17,623 nt of DNA from Ruminococcaceae bacterium UBA6413 (GTDB lineage: Bacteria > Bacillota > Clostridia > Oscillospirales > Ruminococcaceae): assembly GCA_002437415.1 (NCBI GenBank), contig DJPL01000039.1, positions 1-17,623 on the forward strand. The letters run 5' to 3'. The notes under the pieces are model-generated. The model was not told the DNA's origin. It worked only from the letters and a program-made list of their open reading frames with translations, and made no database searches. Below, piece after piece: positions 1-8,598 of this stretch (the first letter of the stretch is position 1; every line of letters begins with the position of its first letter). The translations under genes and the position numbers were made by a program.

Positions 1-434
1 CGCTACTAACCTGAGATATATGTACTAAAACTGCGGACGTGTAGCGTTAAGCGTTCCTGCAATGACAGGATATACGATATTCAGGAGGTTGCACGAGTTT
101 AGCCAACACCCTAGCGGGGTGGGGGTGTGGGTAAGGAAAGAGGGAGGCGTGACTGAGCATTGCAAAAGCAATGCTCCCGCTCCTCTCGTCGCTCAAGAGG
201 AATAACTGATTTTTGGGAAAACCTAAGGGACAGGGAGAGGGGCTGCTAAGTCCCTTGTCCTGTTCCCTTTGGTTCTTCCCCTCACACATAGTAGCAACGT
301 TATCGCATAGAATAGCAAACCCGAGAAGTGCTATCCCACAAAGAGAACTATCGGTAGCTTACTATCATAGTAAAAACACCAAACATTTTCGTCAAGCCTA
401 AAACAGAAACTATATCGTTCATATTTTCCACAAC
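1..434. other. Non-coding stretch rich in small inverted repeats
   Basis: No convincing gene is visible here. The open frames on both strands lack ribosome binding sites and recognisable domains. Several hairpins sit close together: a 5-bp stem (107-111 with 117-121), a perfect 9-bp stem around an AAAA loop (155-163 with 168-176), a 6-bp stem (181-186 with 196-201) and a long imperfect palindrome (about 215-280). The two open frames over 213-289 are mirror images of that palindrome, which explains their similar Ser/Pro/Gly-rich translations. It resembles intergenic dispersed-repeat debris. Whether copies exist elsewhere in the genome cannot be seen from this window. Confidence 0.5.
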
Positions 435-463
435 CAAAAACCCGCCGTCCTGAAACAGCGGGT
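435..463 (-). terminator. Rho-independent terminator after gltX
   Basis: On the minus strand a 6-bp stem (ACCCGC with GCGGGT, plus-strand 440-445 and 458-463) closes a 12-nt loop and runs into a T-tract (435-440). It lies about 36 nt past the gltX stop, so it probably ends the whole minus-strand operon. Confidence 0.8.
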
Positions 464-498
464 CTATCCTATTAACTTAACTTAATTCCAAACAGCCC

Positions 499-2157
499 TT
501 ATTCAGCCTTCACAGCCTCATTAAGCCTTTTCAGCGTTTCCTCTTCGCCAAGCATCTGCATAATAGTATACAGATCGGGCGAGTTCTTCCTGCCTGTAAT
601 GGCAACTCGCAGTATTCCGCATGCGTCCGCAACAGAACCCTTGTATGCGTCGGGGTTTGCCTTGTATTCCTTAATATTGGGGCAGAAGCCTAACGGCTCG
701 CCTACAGCCTTTACACCGTCAAACCATGCACTGCTGTCAACGCTGTGGTCATAGGCTGAAATATAAGCGCTGAGGAACTCCTTACGCTCATCGGCAGTCA
801 GCTTTTCATCAAACTCATAGCTGTCCACACCGTCACCGTAAAGATACGGGAACATCTCCGACAGGTCGCTCCACTTAGCTATATCCTTGCGGACCTTCTT
901 GCCGTTATATTTCCACAGCTTTATGCTTTCCTTAAACTTTTCGGGAGCGGAAGTAATGTAAGCGTTTAGCTTTTTATCGTTGTCCTTTGCCCATGCACTT
1001 ATCTCGTCAAAGAGCGTTTCCTCGCTCATCTTTGCGATAACGTCACGGCTTACGCTTGCAAGCTTATCCATATCGAACAGTGCGCCGCTGACAGGCATCT
1101 TTTCAAGCTTGAACTTAAACTCCGACATATCTGCGTCGGGGTTTTTCATTCTCCACTCTTCATAGTTCGAGTTTGCGATAGTCATAAGATATTCAAGAAC
1201 AGACTGTACAGGGAAGCCTGCCTTTGAGTAGAATGAAACGCTTGCCTCGGGGTCTTTTCTCTTGCTGAGCTTTCTCTTCTTGTTCTCGCCGCCGTCAAGC
1301 TTCATTATCGGGGCGATGTGAGCATACTTAGGCATCTTAAGTCCGCTTGCTCTGAAGAGCTGTTCGTGCAGAGGATATGAGCTTATCCACTCATCGCCTC
1401 TTATAACGTGGGTAGTACCCATAAGATAGTCGTCTACAACGTGTGCGAAGTGATATGTAGGAATACCGTCCGACTTCAAGAGTACAACGTCCATTATGTT
1501 TTCGGGCATTTCGATATTGCCGCGGATAAGGTCACGGCAGGTTATCTTATTTTCTGCATTGCCGTCAGAGCGTAAACGCAGAACATACTCCTTGCCCGCC
1601 TTTATATTGGCTTCGATCTCTTCTATGGACAGCGCTCTGCACTTTGCATAACTGCCGTAATAGCCCATATCGGCTTTTTCGGCTTCCTGTGCTTTTCTTA
1701 TTCCGTCAAGCTCCTCGGCAGAGCAGAAGCACGGATACGCAAGACCGCGCTTTACTAGATCCTTGGCAAAGGTCTGATATATCTCTTTTCTCATACTCTG
1801 TCTGTACGGACCGTAGTTGCCCTTTTCAGGCTCGCCGTCAGCGGCTGCACCCTCGTCAAAGCATACGCCGTACTGTGCAAGAGAAGTGATTATCTCGTCA
1901 GCGCCGTGTTCGATCTCACGCTTTTTGTCGGTATCCTCAAGACGCAGATAGAATACGCCGTCCGACTGCCTTGCCATACACATTGAGATAAGAGCGGCAT
2001 ACAGTCCGCCTATGTGCATAAAGCCCGTGGGGCTGGGTGCAAATCTTGTCACAGCCGCCTTGTCGGGAAGTGTTCTTGCGGGATATTTTGCAAACATATC
2101 CTCGGGTGTCGTCTTGATGTCACCGAACAGAAGCTCGGCTAAATAATTGTTGTCCAT
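499..2157 (-). CDS. gltX: Glutamyl-tRNA synthetase (GltX)
   Basis: Class I aminoacyl-tRNA synthetase that charges tRNA-Glu with glutamate in the cytoplasm. The protein is 552 aa. The Rossmann signature RFAPSPTGFMHIGG spans residues 38-51, with HIGG at 48-51 as the HIGH motif. LRLEDTD follows at about 71-77, and the KMSKS equivalent KLSKR is at 296-300. CFC (143-145) and a later Cys (173) resemble the zinc-binding cysteines of many GluRS. The C-terminal half is the helical anticodon-binding region. The family is usually near 480-490 aa. This protein carries about 35 extra residues before the usual start and a longer C-terminal part. It is the last gene of the operon, 27 nt after the ECF gene, and is followed by a terminator. 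The ribosome binding site is weak. Whether it also charges tRNA-Gln cannot be told from sequence. Confidence 0.95.
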   Translation of the reverse strand: MDNNYLAELLFGDIKTTPEDMFAKYPARTLPDKAAVTRFAPSPTGFMHIGGLYAALISMCMARQSDGVFYLRLEDTDKKREIEHGADEIITSLAQYGVCFDEGAAADGEPEKGNYGPYRQSMRKEIYQTFAKDLVKRGLAYPCFCSAEELDGIRKAQEAEKADMGYYGSYAKCRALSIEEIEANIKAGKEYVLRLRSDGNAENKITCRDLIRGNIEMPENIMDVVLLKSDGIPTYHFAHVVDDYLMGTTHVIRGDEWISSYPLHEQLFRASGLKMPKYAHIAPIMKLDGGENKKRKLSKRKDPEASVSFYSKAGFPVQSVLEYLMTIANSNYEEWRMKNPDADMSEFKFKLEKMPVSGALFDMDKLASVSRDVIAKMSEETLFDEISAWAKDNDKKLNAYITSAPEKFKESIKLWKYNGKKVRKDIAKWSDLSEMFPYLYGDGVDSYEFDEKLTADERKEFLSAYISAYDHSVDSSAWFDGVKAVGEPLGFCPNIKEYKANPDAYKGSVADACGILRVAITGRKNSPDLYTIMQMLGEEETLKRLNEAVKAE

Positions 2158-2184
2158 TTTTTCGCCCTTCGTTTATTTTATTTT

Positions 2185-2784
2185 TTATATGCGCTTCTTA
2201 GCGACCTTGAGTATCAGCACGATAGCCGAGCTGAGTACCAGATTTATTGCAAGCTCTACAACAAAGTTAAGTCCTACAAATGCAGTCACCATATATGCAC
2301 CGGCATTTTCAAAGCCTGCGGCTGTAGCCCACTGAGCAATAGTGTCATAGAAGAACACAAGGCAGCCTAAAAGGAAAATGCCCGTATTTACTATCGGCGA
2401 CACAATACCCGCGCCTATTACTCCGAGTATGTCGTTCTTGCGGCTGAGCAGACTGTAGACAAGTCCTGCGGCGGCACCTGCAAGAGTGCCCTTTAAAAGT
2501 ACGGTGATTATCGTTCCGGGAACGTTTATCGCAAGAAAAGCTCCCGCGTCTGTGAACAGTACGACCGCGCCGAATACAAAGCCGAGCCATGCGCCCGCCT
2601 TCCAGCCGTAAAGAGCCGCACCGACCACTATCGGAACGAGTACCAGCGTAATGTTGAACACGCCGAAACGGATCGCTATTGCCATAGCCTGTAATACGAC
2701 TACTATAGCCGTCAGCAGTCCCATTGTTGTGAGCATCACAGTTTTGTTTTTTGTAGATGCAAGTGTGTTGTTTGCGTTTGACAT
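2185..2784 (-). CDS. ECF transporter S component, putative pantothenate-type
   Basis: A 199-aa integral membrane protein with about six hydrophobic helices. A short polar N-terminus (residues 1-15) leads into the first helix. It looks like the substrate-binding S component of an energy-coupling factor vitamin transporter. There is no signal peptide or ATPase. A good ribosome binding site (AAGGAG) precedes the ATG at 2784. No EcfA/EcfT genes are present here, so it would share a module encoded elsewhere, as is usual for group II ECF systems. The substrate is inferred from position: it follows coaX in the same direction, and PanT-like pantothenate S components are known to be linked to CoA genes. 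Another vitamin substrate remains possible. The family call is firmer than the substrate. Confidence 0.7.
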   Translation of the reverse strand: MSNANNTLASTKNKTVMLTTMGLLTAIVVVLQAMAIAIRFGVFNITLVLVPIVVGAALYGWKAGAWLGFVFGAVVLFTDAGAFLAINVPGTIITVLLKGTLAGAAAGLVYSLLSRKNDILGVIGAGIVSPIVNTGIFLLGCLVFFYDTIAQWATAAGFENAGAYMVTAFVGLNFVVELAINLVLSSAIVLILKVAKKRI

Positions 2785-2923
2785 AAAAATCTCCTTTGCT
2801 GAAGTCTCCTTGTCAGTGAGTACCTCGCAGGGTTGTATATTTTACATATCATCTGCAATTCAGAATTTGCTTACAGCCGGTAACCGCAGAAATAATATCT
2901 GTCAGTTCCGTCCACAATGCCGC
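2785..2923 (-). other. Intercistronic gap between coaX and the ECF gene
   Basis: This 139-nt spacer is the longest within the minus-strand operon. I see no clear intrinsic terminator and no convincing -35/-10 pair. The AT-rich stretch around 2840-2860 gives only weak matches. Read-through from coaX is the simplest reading, but a weak internal promoter cannot be excluded. Confidence 0.35.
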
Positions 2924-3697
2924 TTACTTCTTCTGATTTTTCTTGTAGATAATATGCAGACCCTCTAATACAAGGTCGGGATCGACCGTCAGCTCACGCC
3001 TGCAAAGCGGAGCTATGAGGCTTGCATAGCCTCCTGTTGCGACTATTGTCGCCTTTTCCCCGAGCTCTTCCTCATACCGCTCTATCATACCGTCTATCAT
3101 GCAGGCAATGCCGCCGATAACTCCGGCACGCATACTGTCGGGGCTGTTTGTGCCTATCATCTTTTTGACGGACTCAGCACCGATAAGCGGCAGAGAGGCT
3201 GTCTTGCCCGACAGCGCCTCAAAGGATAATCTCGGACCGGGAGCGATCGCGCCGCCGAGAATTGCACCGCTCTTGTCGAGTGCGAATATCTTAAGGCACG
3301 TTCCCACATCTATGAATATGCACGGCAAGGGATACTTGTTCTTAGCCGCGACACCGCCGCATACAAGGTCACTGCCGAGTACGGACGGATCATCTATCTT
3401 TATATTCAGTCCCGTTTTTATACCGGGCGATACAATTATAGGTTTTACATTGCAGAGCTTTTCTATACCTCTTTCGAGAATAGGTGTGATAGGCGATACG
3501 ACAGACGAGATTATACAGCCTGTCACAGCCGCATTCTCAAAGCCGTAAAGGGATAATATATCCCTGAGCTTTATCGCATACTGGTCTTCCATTCTGGAAA
3601 CCTGCGTGTTCAGCCTTGATATGAAGCTCAGCTCGCCTTTATCGTCAAAGCCGCCGAAAACTATATTTGTATTGCCGACATCTACTGCAAGTATCAT
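2924..3697 (-). CDS. coaX: Type III pantothenate kinase (CoaX)
   Basis: Phosphorylates pantothenate to 4'-phosphopantothenate, the first step of coenzyme A synthesis, in the cytoplasm. The protein is 257 aa, the usual length. It has the ASKHA-type N-terminal motif DVGNTN (6-11). PGIKTGLNIK (91-100) is followed by GSD (108-110), whose Asp110 matches the expected catalytic base. GGAIAPG (148-154) and ATGG (220-223) are also present. Two family positions differ from the usual pattern: the GTATT-like element is GTCLK (132-136), and GADR is GSDL. The ATG overlaps the yfhO stop by four bases (ATGA), with a GGAGGG ribosome binding site at good spacing. This implies translational coupling with yfhO. 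The following ECF S component suggests joint pantothenate uptake and activation. Confidence 0.9.
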   Translation of the reverse strand: MILAVDVGNTNIVFGGFDDKGELSFISRLNTQVSRMEDQYAIKLRDILSLYGFENAAVTGCIISSVVSPITPILERGIEKLCNVKPIIVSPGIKTGLNIKIDDPSVLGSDLVCGGVAAKNKYPLPCIFIDVGTCLKIFALDKSGAILGGAIAPGPRLSFEALSGKTASLPLIGAESVKKMIGTNSPDSMRAGVIGGIACMIDGMIERYEEELGEKATIVATGGYASLIAPLCRRELTVDPDLVLEGLHIIYKKNQKK

Positions 3698-6456
3698 TCT
3701 TCGCCCTCCGATTTTTCGGATATATCGTTTTCTATTATATCATCAGTTTCGCTATTGTCAATATCTGCGGCTCTATTTACAGCCTTTGACAGCTTCACGG
3801 GCTTTTTTATCCTGAGATATATCAGTATCATTCCGACAAATATCGCCGTGCCGACTACTGTCAGTATAAGCCCTGTGCCAAGCCCTGCCGCAAAGAACTT
3901 AAATTCGACAACGTGTTCACCCTCCGACAGCTCCACTGTCATCAGTGCATCGTTAAGAGCCGTGCCGTAATCGGTCTTTACGCCGTCAACATACACAGTC
4001 CAGCCCTTTTCCGCAGGAATAGTCGTGAACAGCATATCGCCGCTTTTTGCGTTTACCGTAAAGCGTATATCGGTCTGGCTTACCTTTTCGACCGTTGTAT
4101 CGGCGTTCTTCTCCCACATCTGAGCAATAGCCGCTGTTTCTGCATCTTCGTTATAAACTGCAAACTGCGGCTCTCTGAAATAAAGGTCGCTCTTTTTGAG
4201 CACAAGCTTTACCGTTACTTCCTCGTCCTTTTCAAACTTTCCGAGATCCTTTATATTATGGTTGTCGCTTTCAAAGCATATACCCTTATATGTTCCGTTG
4301 ACATAGAGCGATGCCTCGCGCTGATAGTCGGTCGGCAGGAACATATACACCTCGCCGCTCTTCGGAACGGTAATAGTATAGCTTACGCTTGCTTCACCCG
4401 TAGTTTCCGTAAATCCGATATGGCTGTTTTCAAACGAGCCCTTCTTGCAGTTTTCGACAAGCGGTTCGCCGTCGGCGGAGAACACCGTGAAGAACTCTCT
4501 GTTGCCGCCTGTCATAGCGTTGAGCAGTTTATTCTGGTTGTCGAATACATCATACTTTGACAGCTCAAGCGATGCAACCTTGCTGTTTACAAGATAGCCT
4601 ATCGGCAGAGCGTCCTTGTTTTCGGTAACGGTTATATCGTCCGCAGATTTTATGTTTGCGGTCGACTCGCCCTGACAGTCGAGAATATACTTTACACCGA
4701 AGATATCGCTTGTCAGCGGAGTATTACCCGAAAATCTCGAATAATGACCGTTTGACGTGAAGCCGAAATATCCCAGCATATCTATAGCCCTTGCATTCAG
4801 CGTACTGCTCGAATGCGACAGACCGTACATATTTACCGCCATCGGGTCGTTTACCGAGCGGAAGAAGTTTTTTTCTATCCTGTAGAAGCCGTCGTCCTGC
4901 TCTTTTATCTCCTCTACCTTTTCACGCAGAGGGAGTATAACGCTTAAGTAGCTGTCCCTTGTCGAGAAGGTTATATCCTGGTGCATCTTTGTGAGCGTGT
5001 TTGTGGTGTTGAAGCAAAGCTCCGCGCATATGACCGCCGTCACAAGGATAACGCCCGTCTTTGATACGTCTTTTCCGCCGCCGTAATGCCTTACGGCAAA
5101 TACGGTTATTCCCGCTATCGCCATAAATACTATAGCGGGGAGCGCAACGGTTATTCCGTCAAATACCTCTCTGCCTTCACTACCGAGTGTAGTTATAAAT
5201 GTGTCCTGCGCCTCGGTGTATATTATGAGTACAATATAACTCAGTGTAATTGCCCCGACAGTCCTTGCCTTGACCTCTTTCAGCTGTTCAAAGCAGTGCG
5301 CCGCAAGCGCAACTATCACAAACGACAGCATAAACGAGTAGCGATAGGGGAGCCAGTTCGGCATCTGTCCGCCGTGCCACATCATATCGACAGGACGGAT
5401 ATACATACTTACGATCAGCAATGCTATAAGCGTGCTTGCCGCAAGCTTCTTCTTGAAAGAAAAAGCCTTACAGCAGAAAAATCCCGCCGCGAGCACAAGC
5501 GCCAGCGATCCGCAGAATATAAACGGCAGTCCCTCCATTCTTACCGTGTCGTAAGTATTAGGGAACAGCTTTCTTGCTATATCTACAATGTCAAAATTGG
5601 TTGCTAATGAATAATCGGGTTCGGTGAAGCTGAACTTTCCGTTCTGTAATGAATTGTAAACGGGCAGTATCATAAATGCGCTCATCATAGCCGATACAAT
5701 TCCGCATACGCCGAAGAATGCACCCTTTATGACAAATTTCTTTACTATGCCCGCTCCTGTGTTGCCTGTATATGTTTCAAGCGAGAAGTAACGGCAGATA
5801 AAGTACAGCACTGAGAATATCGCCGCCATAAAGCCTATGTAGAAGTTTGATACAAACGCATATACAAGCGAGCCGATAAGCAGTCTGAACCTGTTTTCCT
5901 TTATCAGCGAATCGATGCCCCAACAGATAAGCGGCAGTGCGATAACGCAGTCAAGCCACATCGGATCCATGGTTTGTACCACCATATACGCACACAACGC
6001 ATACATCGGTGCAAACACAGCCGCCGTAGTCTTTGACAGCTTCTGCGACTTATGCGCAAACAGCGCAAAGGTAACGCCGCACGCCCCGAACTTAGCGAGT
6101 ATCATTGCGAGCAGACCCTCTGTTATCATACTGCGCGGGAATATCCACACCAGTATGTTGAATGGGCTTGCAAGGTAGTAGCCTATTATGCCCATAAACT
6201 CGCCCGACAGGTTTCTGCTCCACGAGTACATCAGGCTCTCGCCCTTGCCTATTACGTCATGCACATAATCGTAATAGAAAACGTACTGCGCGTTGAGGTC
6301 AAGCGACAGCACCGACTTTTCACCGAAAGGGTATATGCCGAATGTGGCATACGCTATACCCATTATTATCACAGGGATAAGAAACGCCGCAAACAGATAA
6401 CCGTTCTTATAGCACAGATGCCTGAATGACAGCATTTTTTCTCTGAAAGAAGCCAT
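3694..6456 (-). CDS. YfhO-family polytopic membrane glycosyltransferase-like protein
   Basis: A 920-aa membrane protein of the YfhO family. The N-terminal half (about residues 20-490) holds roughly a dozen hydrophobic helices. The first extracytoplasmic loop carries the family-type element DLNAQYVFYY (53-62). Residues about 490-850 form a large soluble, probably extracytoplasmic beta-rich domain, followed by a last helix (about 858-881) and a very acidic cytoplasmic tail. In Bacillus and Listeria, YfhO-type proteins are GT-C-like enzymes. They transfer a sugar from a lipid-phosphate carrier made by a CsbB-type GT2 onto a surface polymer such as lipoteichoic acid. The GT2 gene directly upstream shares one base with this gene (TAATG). 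A surface-glycosylation role is therefore well founded by analogy, but the sugar and acceptor are unknown. Confidence 0.85.
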   Translation of the reverse strand: MASFREKMLSFRHLCYKNGYLFAAFLIPVIIMGIAYATFGIYPFGEKSVLSLDLNAQYVFYYDYVHDVIGKGESLMYSWSRNLSGEFMGIIGYYLASPFNILVWIFPRSMITEGLLAMILAKFGACGVTFALFAHKSQKLSKTTAAVFAPMYALCAYMVVQTMDPMWLDCVIALPLICWGIDSLIKENRFRLLIGSLVYAFVSNFYIGFMAAIFSVLYFICRYFSLETYTGNTGAGIVKKFVIKGAFFGVCGIVSAMMSAFMILPVYNSLQNGKFSFTEPDYSLATNFDIVDIARKLFPNTYDTVRMEGLPFIFCGSLALVLAAGFFCCKAFSFKKKLAASTLIALLIVSMYIRPVDMMWHGGQMPNWLPYRYSFMLSFVIVALAAHCFEQLKEVKARTVGAITLSYIVLIIYTEAQDTFITTLGSEGREVFDGITVALPAIVFMAIAGITVFAVRHYGGGKDVSKTGVILVTAVICAELCFNTTNTLTKMHQDITFSTRDSYLSVILPLREKVEEIKEQDDGFYRIEKNFFRSVNDPMAVNMYGLSHSSSTLNARAIDMLGYFGFTSNGHYSRFSGNTPLTSDIFGVKYILDCQGESTANIKSADDITVTENKDALPIGYLVNSKVASLELSKYDVFDNQNKLLNAMTGGNREFFTVFSADGEPLVENCKKGSFENSHIGFTETTGEASVSYTITVPKSGEVYMFLPTDYQREASLYVNGTYKGICFESDNHNIKDLGKFEKDEEVTVKLVLKKSDLYFREPQFAVYNEDAETAAIAQMWEKNADTTVEKVSQTDIRFTVNAKSGDMLFTTIPAEKGWTVYVDGVKTDYGTALNDALMTVELSEGEHVVEFKFFAAGLGTGLILTVVGTAIFVGMILIYLRIKKPVKLSKAVNRAADIDNSETDDIIENDISEKSEGEE

Positions 6457-7391
6457 TATTTTTCGTCCTCACATTTTTGTCTGTGTCCCGACTCTTCACT
6501 TACTATATATCTCGGGCGCTGTTTTATCTCTTCGTAAATCTTGCTCAGGTAGTATCCGATAATTCCGATGCCGAGCATAAGTATACTGCCTATTATCAGT
6601 AGCAGAAGTATAACGGTCGAAAAACCGTCTGCCGCCGTTCCCGTGCAGAAGTTGACTATCGTCTGTACCGCAAGTATGACCGCGAATATAAAGAATAATA
6701 TACCCGACCAGGTGATAATGTGCATAGGCACATTCGTAAAGCTGGTTATCGAGCTTAAAGCATACTTGAACAGCTTTCTGAACGACCACTTGGTTTTGCC
6801 TGCGTTTCTCGGCGCAACGTCAAACTCCACACGCACCGTCTTAAAGCCTACCCAGCTTGACAGCGCACGGAAGAATGTCAGCCTTTCTGGCATTTCGTTC
6901 AGCGCGTCAACCACCTTGCGGTCCATCAGCTTATAGTCGCTTGCACCGTCAAGCTCAATGTTCGAGCTGTTCTTCATCATGCGGTAAAAGGTCTTTGCAA
7001 AGAGCTTGTATACTATGCCCTCTTTACCCCTTGACGCTTTTATGGCTTCGACTACCTCCGCGCCGTTCTTCCACGCGGTGTACATCTTTTCAAGAAGCTC
7101 GGGTGGGTGCTGCAGATCGCAGTCTATCACCGCAACGCAGTCGCCGTCTGCGGCTTTCAGCCCCGCAAAGATAGCGCCCTCCTTGCCGAAATTTCTCGAA
7201 AAATGAAGCCCTCTTATATGCTCGTCCGTTTCGCCTAGCTGCTTTATAAGCTCCCAAGTGCCGTCCCTTGAGCCGTCGTCAACGAAAATCAGCTCGTAGT
7301 CGTCAAGCGGCGCTAATATGCCGCCAAGCCTTTCGGCGGCGGCAGGTATATTTTCCTGCTCGTTATAAGCAGGTATTACTACTGAAATCAT
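6456..7391 (-). CDS. GT2 polyisoprenyl-phosphate glycosyltransferase (CsbB/GtrB type)
   Basis: A 311-aa membrane-anchored family 2 glycosyltransferase. The GT-A fold starts at once with SVVIPAYNEQENI (3-15). The nucleotide-binding DDGS motif is near residue 38 and the metal-binding DCDLQHPPE near residues 89-97. A KWSF element typical of DPM/GtrB-type enzymes follows (about 216-219). Two C-terminal transmembrane helices (about 230-252 and 262-288) come before a basic tail. By family knowledge, it moves a sugar from a nucleotide donor to undecaprenyl phosphate on the cytoplasmic face. The start is fixed by a one-base gap after yjbQ and a GGAG site inside the end of yjbQ. The overlap with yfhO strongly suggests a two-protein CsbB-YfhO-like pathway. 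The sugar cannot be read from sequence. Confidence 0.9.
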   Translation of the reverse strand: MISVVIPAYNEQENIPAAAERLGGILAPLDDYELIFVDDGSRDGTWELIKQLGETDEHIRGLHFSRNFGKEGAIFAGLKAADGDCVAVIDCDLQHPPELLEKMYTAWKNGAEVVEAIKASRGKEGIVYKLFAKTFYRMMKNSSNIELDGASDYKLMDRKVVDALNEMPERLTFFRALSSWVGFKTVRVEFDVAPRNAGKTKWSFRKLFKYALSSITSFTNVPMHIITWSGILFFIFAVILAVQTIVNFCTGTAADGFSTVILLLLIIGSILMLGIGIIGYYLSKIYEEIKQRPRYIVSEESGHRQKCEDEK

Positions 7392-7392
7392 C

Positions 7393-7779
7393 TTATTCTC
7401 CGACTATATTTATCTCTACCGTCTTTTCACGTTCACCGTCAAAGTCCATATATATTATGTACTGTGAAAGTCCGAGCGAGATCTCACTGTCGCAGATAGC
7501 CGCAGTCACCGAGCCGCCCGCAAGCTGATGGCAGATAGCCGCTCTGAGCGGTTCTTCCGCAAGGGTAGATACCTTTTCATAGTATTTGAGGTATCCGTTA
7601 AGCGCCTCGGGGTCATTTGTTGCGGTGAACACCGATGCGGTAGTGTGCATTGAGGCTATTGAGATGATACCGTTTCTGATATTCGCTCTGCGCACGCACT
7701 CCATTACATCTTCCGTAAGATCCATGTAGCCTGTCTTTGAGGGAATTGTGATAGTGAAGGTCTGTTTAACGTTATTCAT
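7393..7779 (-). CDS. yjbQ: YjbQ / UPF0047 family protein
   Basis: A 128-aa soluble protein of the YjbQ family, small trimeric proteins with a conserved histidine site. The E. coli member shows weak thiamine-phosphate-synthase-like activity, but the true role is unsettled. The family element HTTAS lies near residues 46-50. LGLSQYI and MDFDGERE (about 103-117) match the C-terminal family pattern of lGtwQ and efDGpR. The middle is shortened: the usual histidine-containing loop is missing, and only CHQ remains of the expected N-x-x-AH segment. A ribosome binding site (AAGGAA) precedes ATG 7779. It lies 33 nt after the DUF4097-like gene and one base before the GT2 gene, so it is co-transcribed with both. 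Any functional link to glycosylation is unproven. Confidence 0.8.
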   Translation of the reverse strand: MNNVKQTFTITIPSKTGYMDLTEDVMECVRRANIRNGIISIASMHTTASVFTATNDPEALNGYLKYYEKVSTLAEEPLRAAICHQLAGGSVTAAICDSEISLGLSQYIIYMDFDGEREKTVEINIVGE

Positions 7780-7798
7780 ATGGCATTTCCTTTCATAT

Positions 7799-7811
7799 GC
7801 GGCTTTGCCGC
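7799..7811 (-). other. Small intra-operon hairpin
   Basis: A perfect 5-bp GC stem (GCGGC/GCCGC) with a 3-nt loop lies just after the stop of the 261-aa gene and before the yjbQ ribosome binding site. No T-tract follows, so it is probably an mRNA stability or processing element or chance, rather than a terminator. Confidence 0.3.
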
Positions 7812-7812
7812 G

Positions 7813-8598
7813 TTACTGAGCCTGCTTTACGTTTGTGTTTATTCTTACTCTGCCCGAGGGCGAGGTTATTCCGAGATCATCTTTTTCTGCGGCTCTGCCG
7901 TCACTCATAGCGGCAAGTCCGTTGATATAGCACCGTGTACCGGGAGAGATCACCGTATCCGCGTCTCCGGCAAAGTCAATGTCGATATTTCCCGATGAAT
8001 TTACAAGCTTTCCGCCCGAAAATTCATCTATATACATATCTATCCTGCCGCTGTCGCATTCGATATCAAGCGTACCTGTGCAGGACAGACGCTCTATTTC
8101 CGCACTGCCGCTCTTGCACCTGATATTGACCATATACCCGCTTACCTCACAGCAGTGCAGGTCGGTCGAAGCGGAGTAGAGGTTAAGGCTTGCGAACGGC
8201 TTATCGGGGAGCTGTATTTCTATCCTGTAGCTGAACTGCTCGCGGGTGAACAGCGTTATAACAAAGCTCGGAAATTGTTTTACCACAAGCCGTCCGCCGT
8301 CGTCATACACCTCGACCTCGGTGTCGCTGACATACGAAACGTGTATCATATCATCGGCAGACCGGGTTATGTACACCGGTATATCCGTTGTTTCCACCGT
8401 CAGAAATTCGGTAAACGCAAAGCTTTCCGAGCCGCGCTTTACAGAGCTTCTGTAGTCCTTGTCAAGAAATATCGCACAGCAAAGCGCCGCGATAAGGCAC
8501 ACCGAGCCCGACAGGAAGAACACGCGGATAAGCACCTGGACCGTGCTCAGCTTCTGCACACGCATATGGCGGAAGCGGATAGCGTTTTTCAGCTTCAT
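7813..8598 (-). CDS. Membrane-anchored DUF4097-like beta-repeat protein
   Basis: A 261-aa protein with a basic N-terminus, one transmembrane helix (about 22-45) and an outside domain rich in short beta strands. Repeated short motifs such as NIRCKSGSAEIERL, LDIECDSGRIDMYI and VNSSGNIDIDF (roughly residues 150-215) look like rungs of a beta-helix. This is characteristic of DUF4097/DUF2807-type proteins, whose function is mostly unknown. In other Firmicutes they often sit beside small membrane proteins and stress regulators. The ATG overlaps the upstream gene's stop by four bases and has only a weak ribosome binding site, so coupled translation is likely. Its place ahead of the GT2-YfhO genes suggests a cell-envelope function. 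The family call is by pattern only. Confidence 0.65.
   Translation of the reverse strand: MKLKNAIRFRHMRVQKLSTVQVLIRVFFLSGSVCLIAALCCAIFLDKDYRSSVKRGSESFAFTEFLTVETTDIPVYITRSADDMIHVSYVSDTEVEVYDDGGRLVVKQFPSFVITLFTREQFSYRIEIQLPDKPFASLNLYSASTDLHCCEVSGYMVNIRCKSGSAEIERLSCTGTLDIECDSGRIDMYIDEFSGGKLVNSSGNIDIDFAGDADTVISPGTRCYINGLAAMSDGRAAEKDDLGITSPSGRVRINTNVKQAQ

Noticed and set aside
47..289. 80-codon minus-strand frame as a gene
   Set aside because: No ribosome binding site, low-complexity translation, and it mirrors the plus-strand frame across the imperfect palindrome at 215-280.
301..400. Third copy of the 43-nt repeat, reverse orientation
   Set aside because: Only a short stretch near 341-353 (ACAAAGAGAACTATC) resembles it; too little to call a copy.
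3913..4560. 215-codon plus-strand frame inside yfhO and similar long antisense frames
   Set aside because: They are shadows of the GC-biased third positions of yfhO, without ribosome binding sites or domains.
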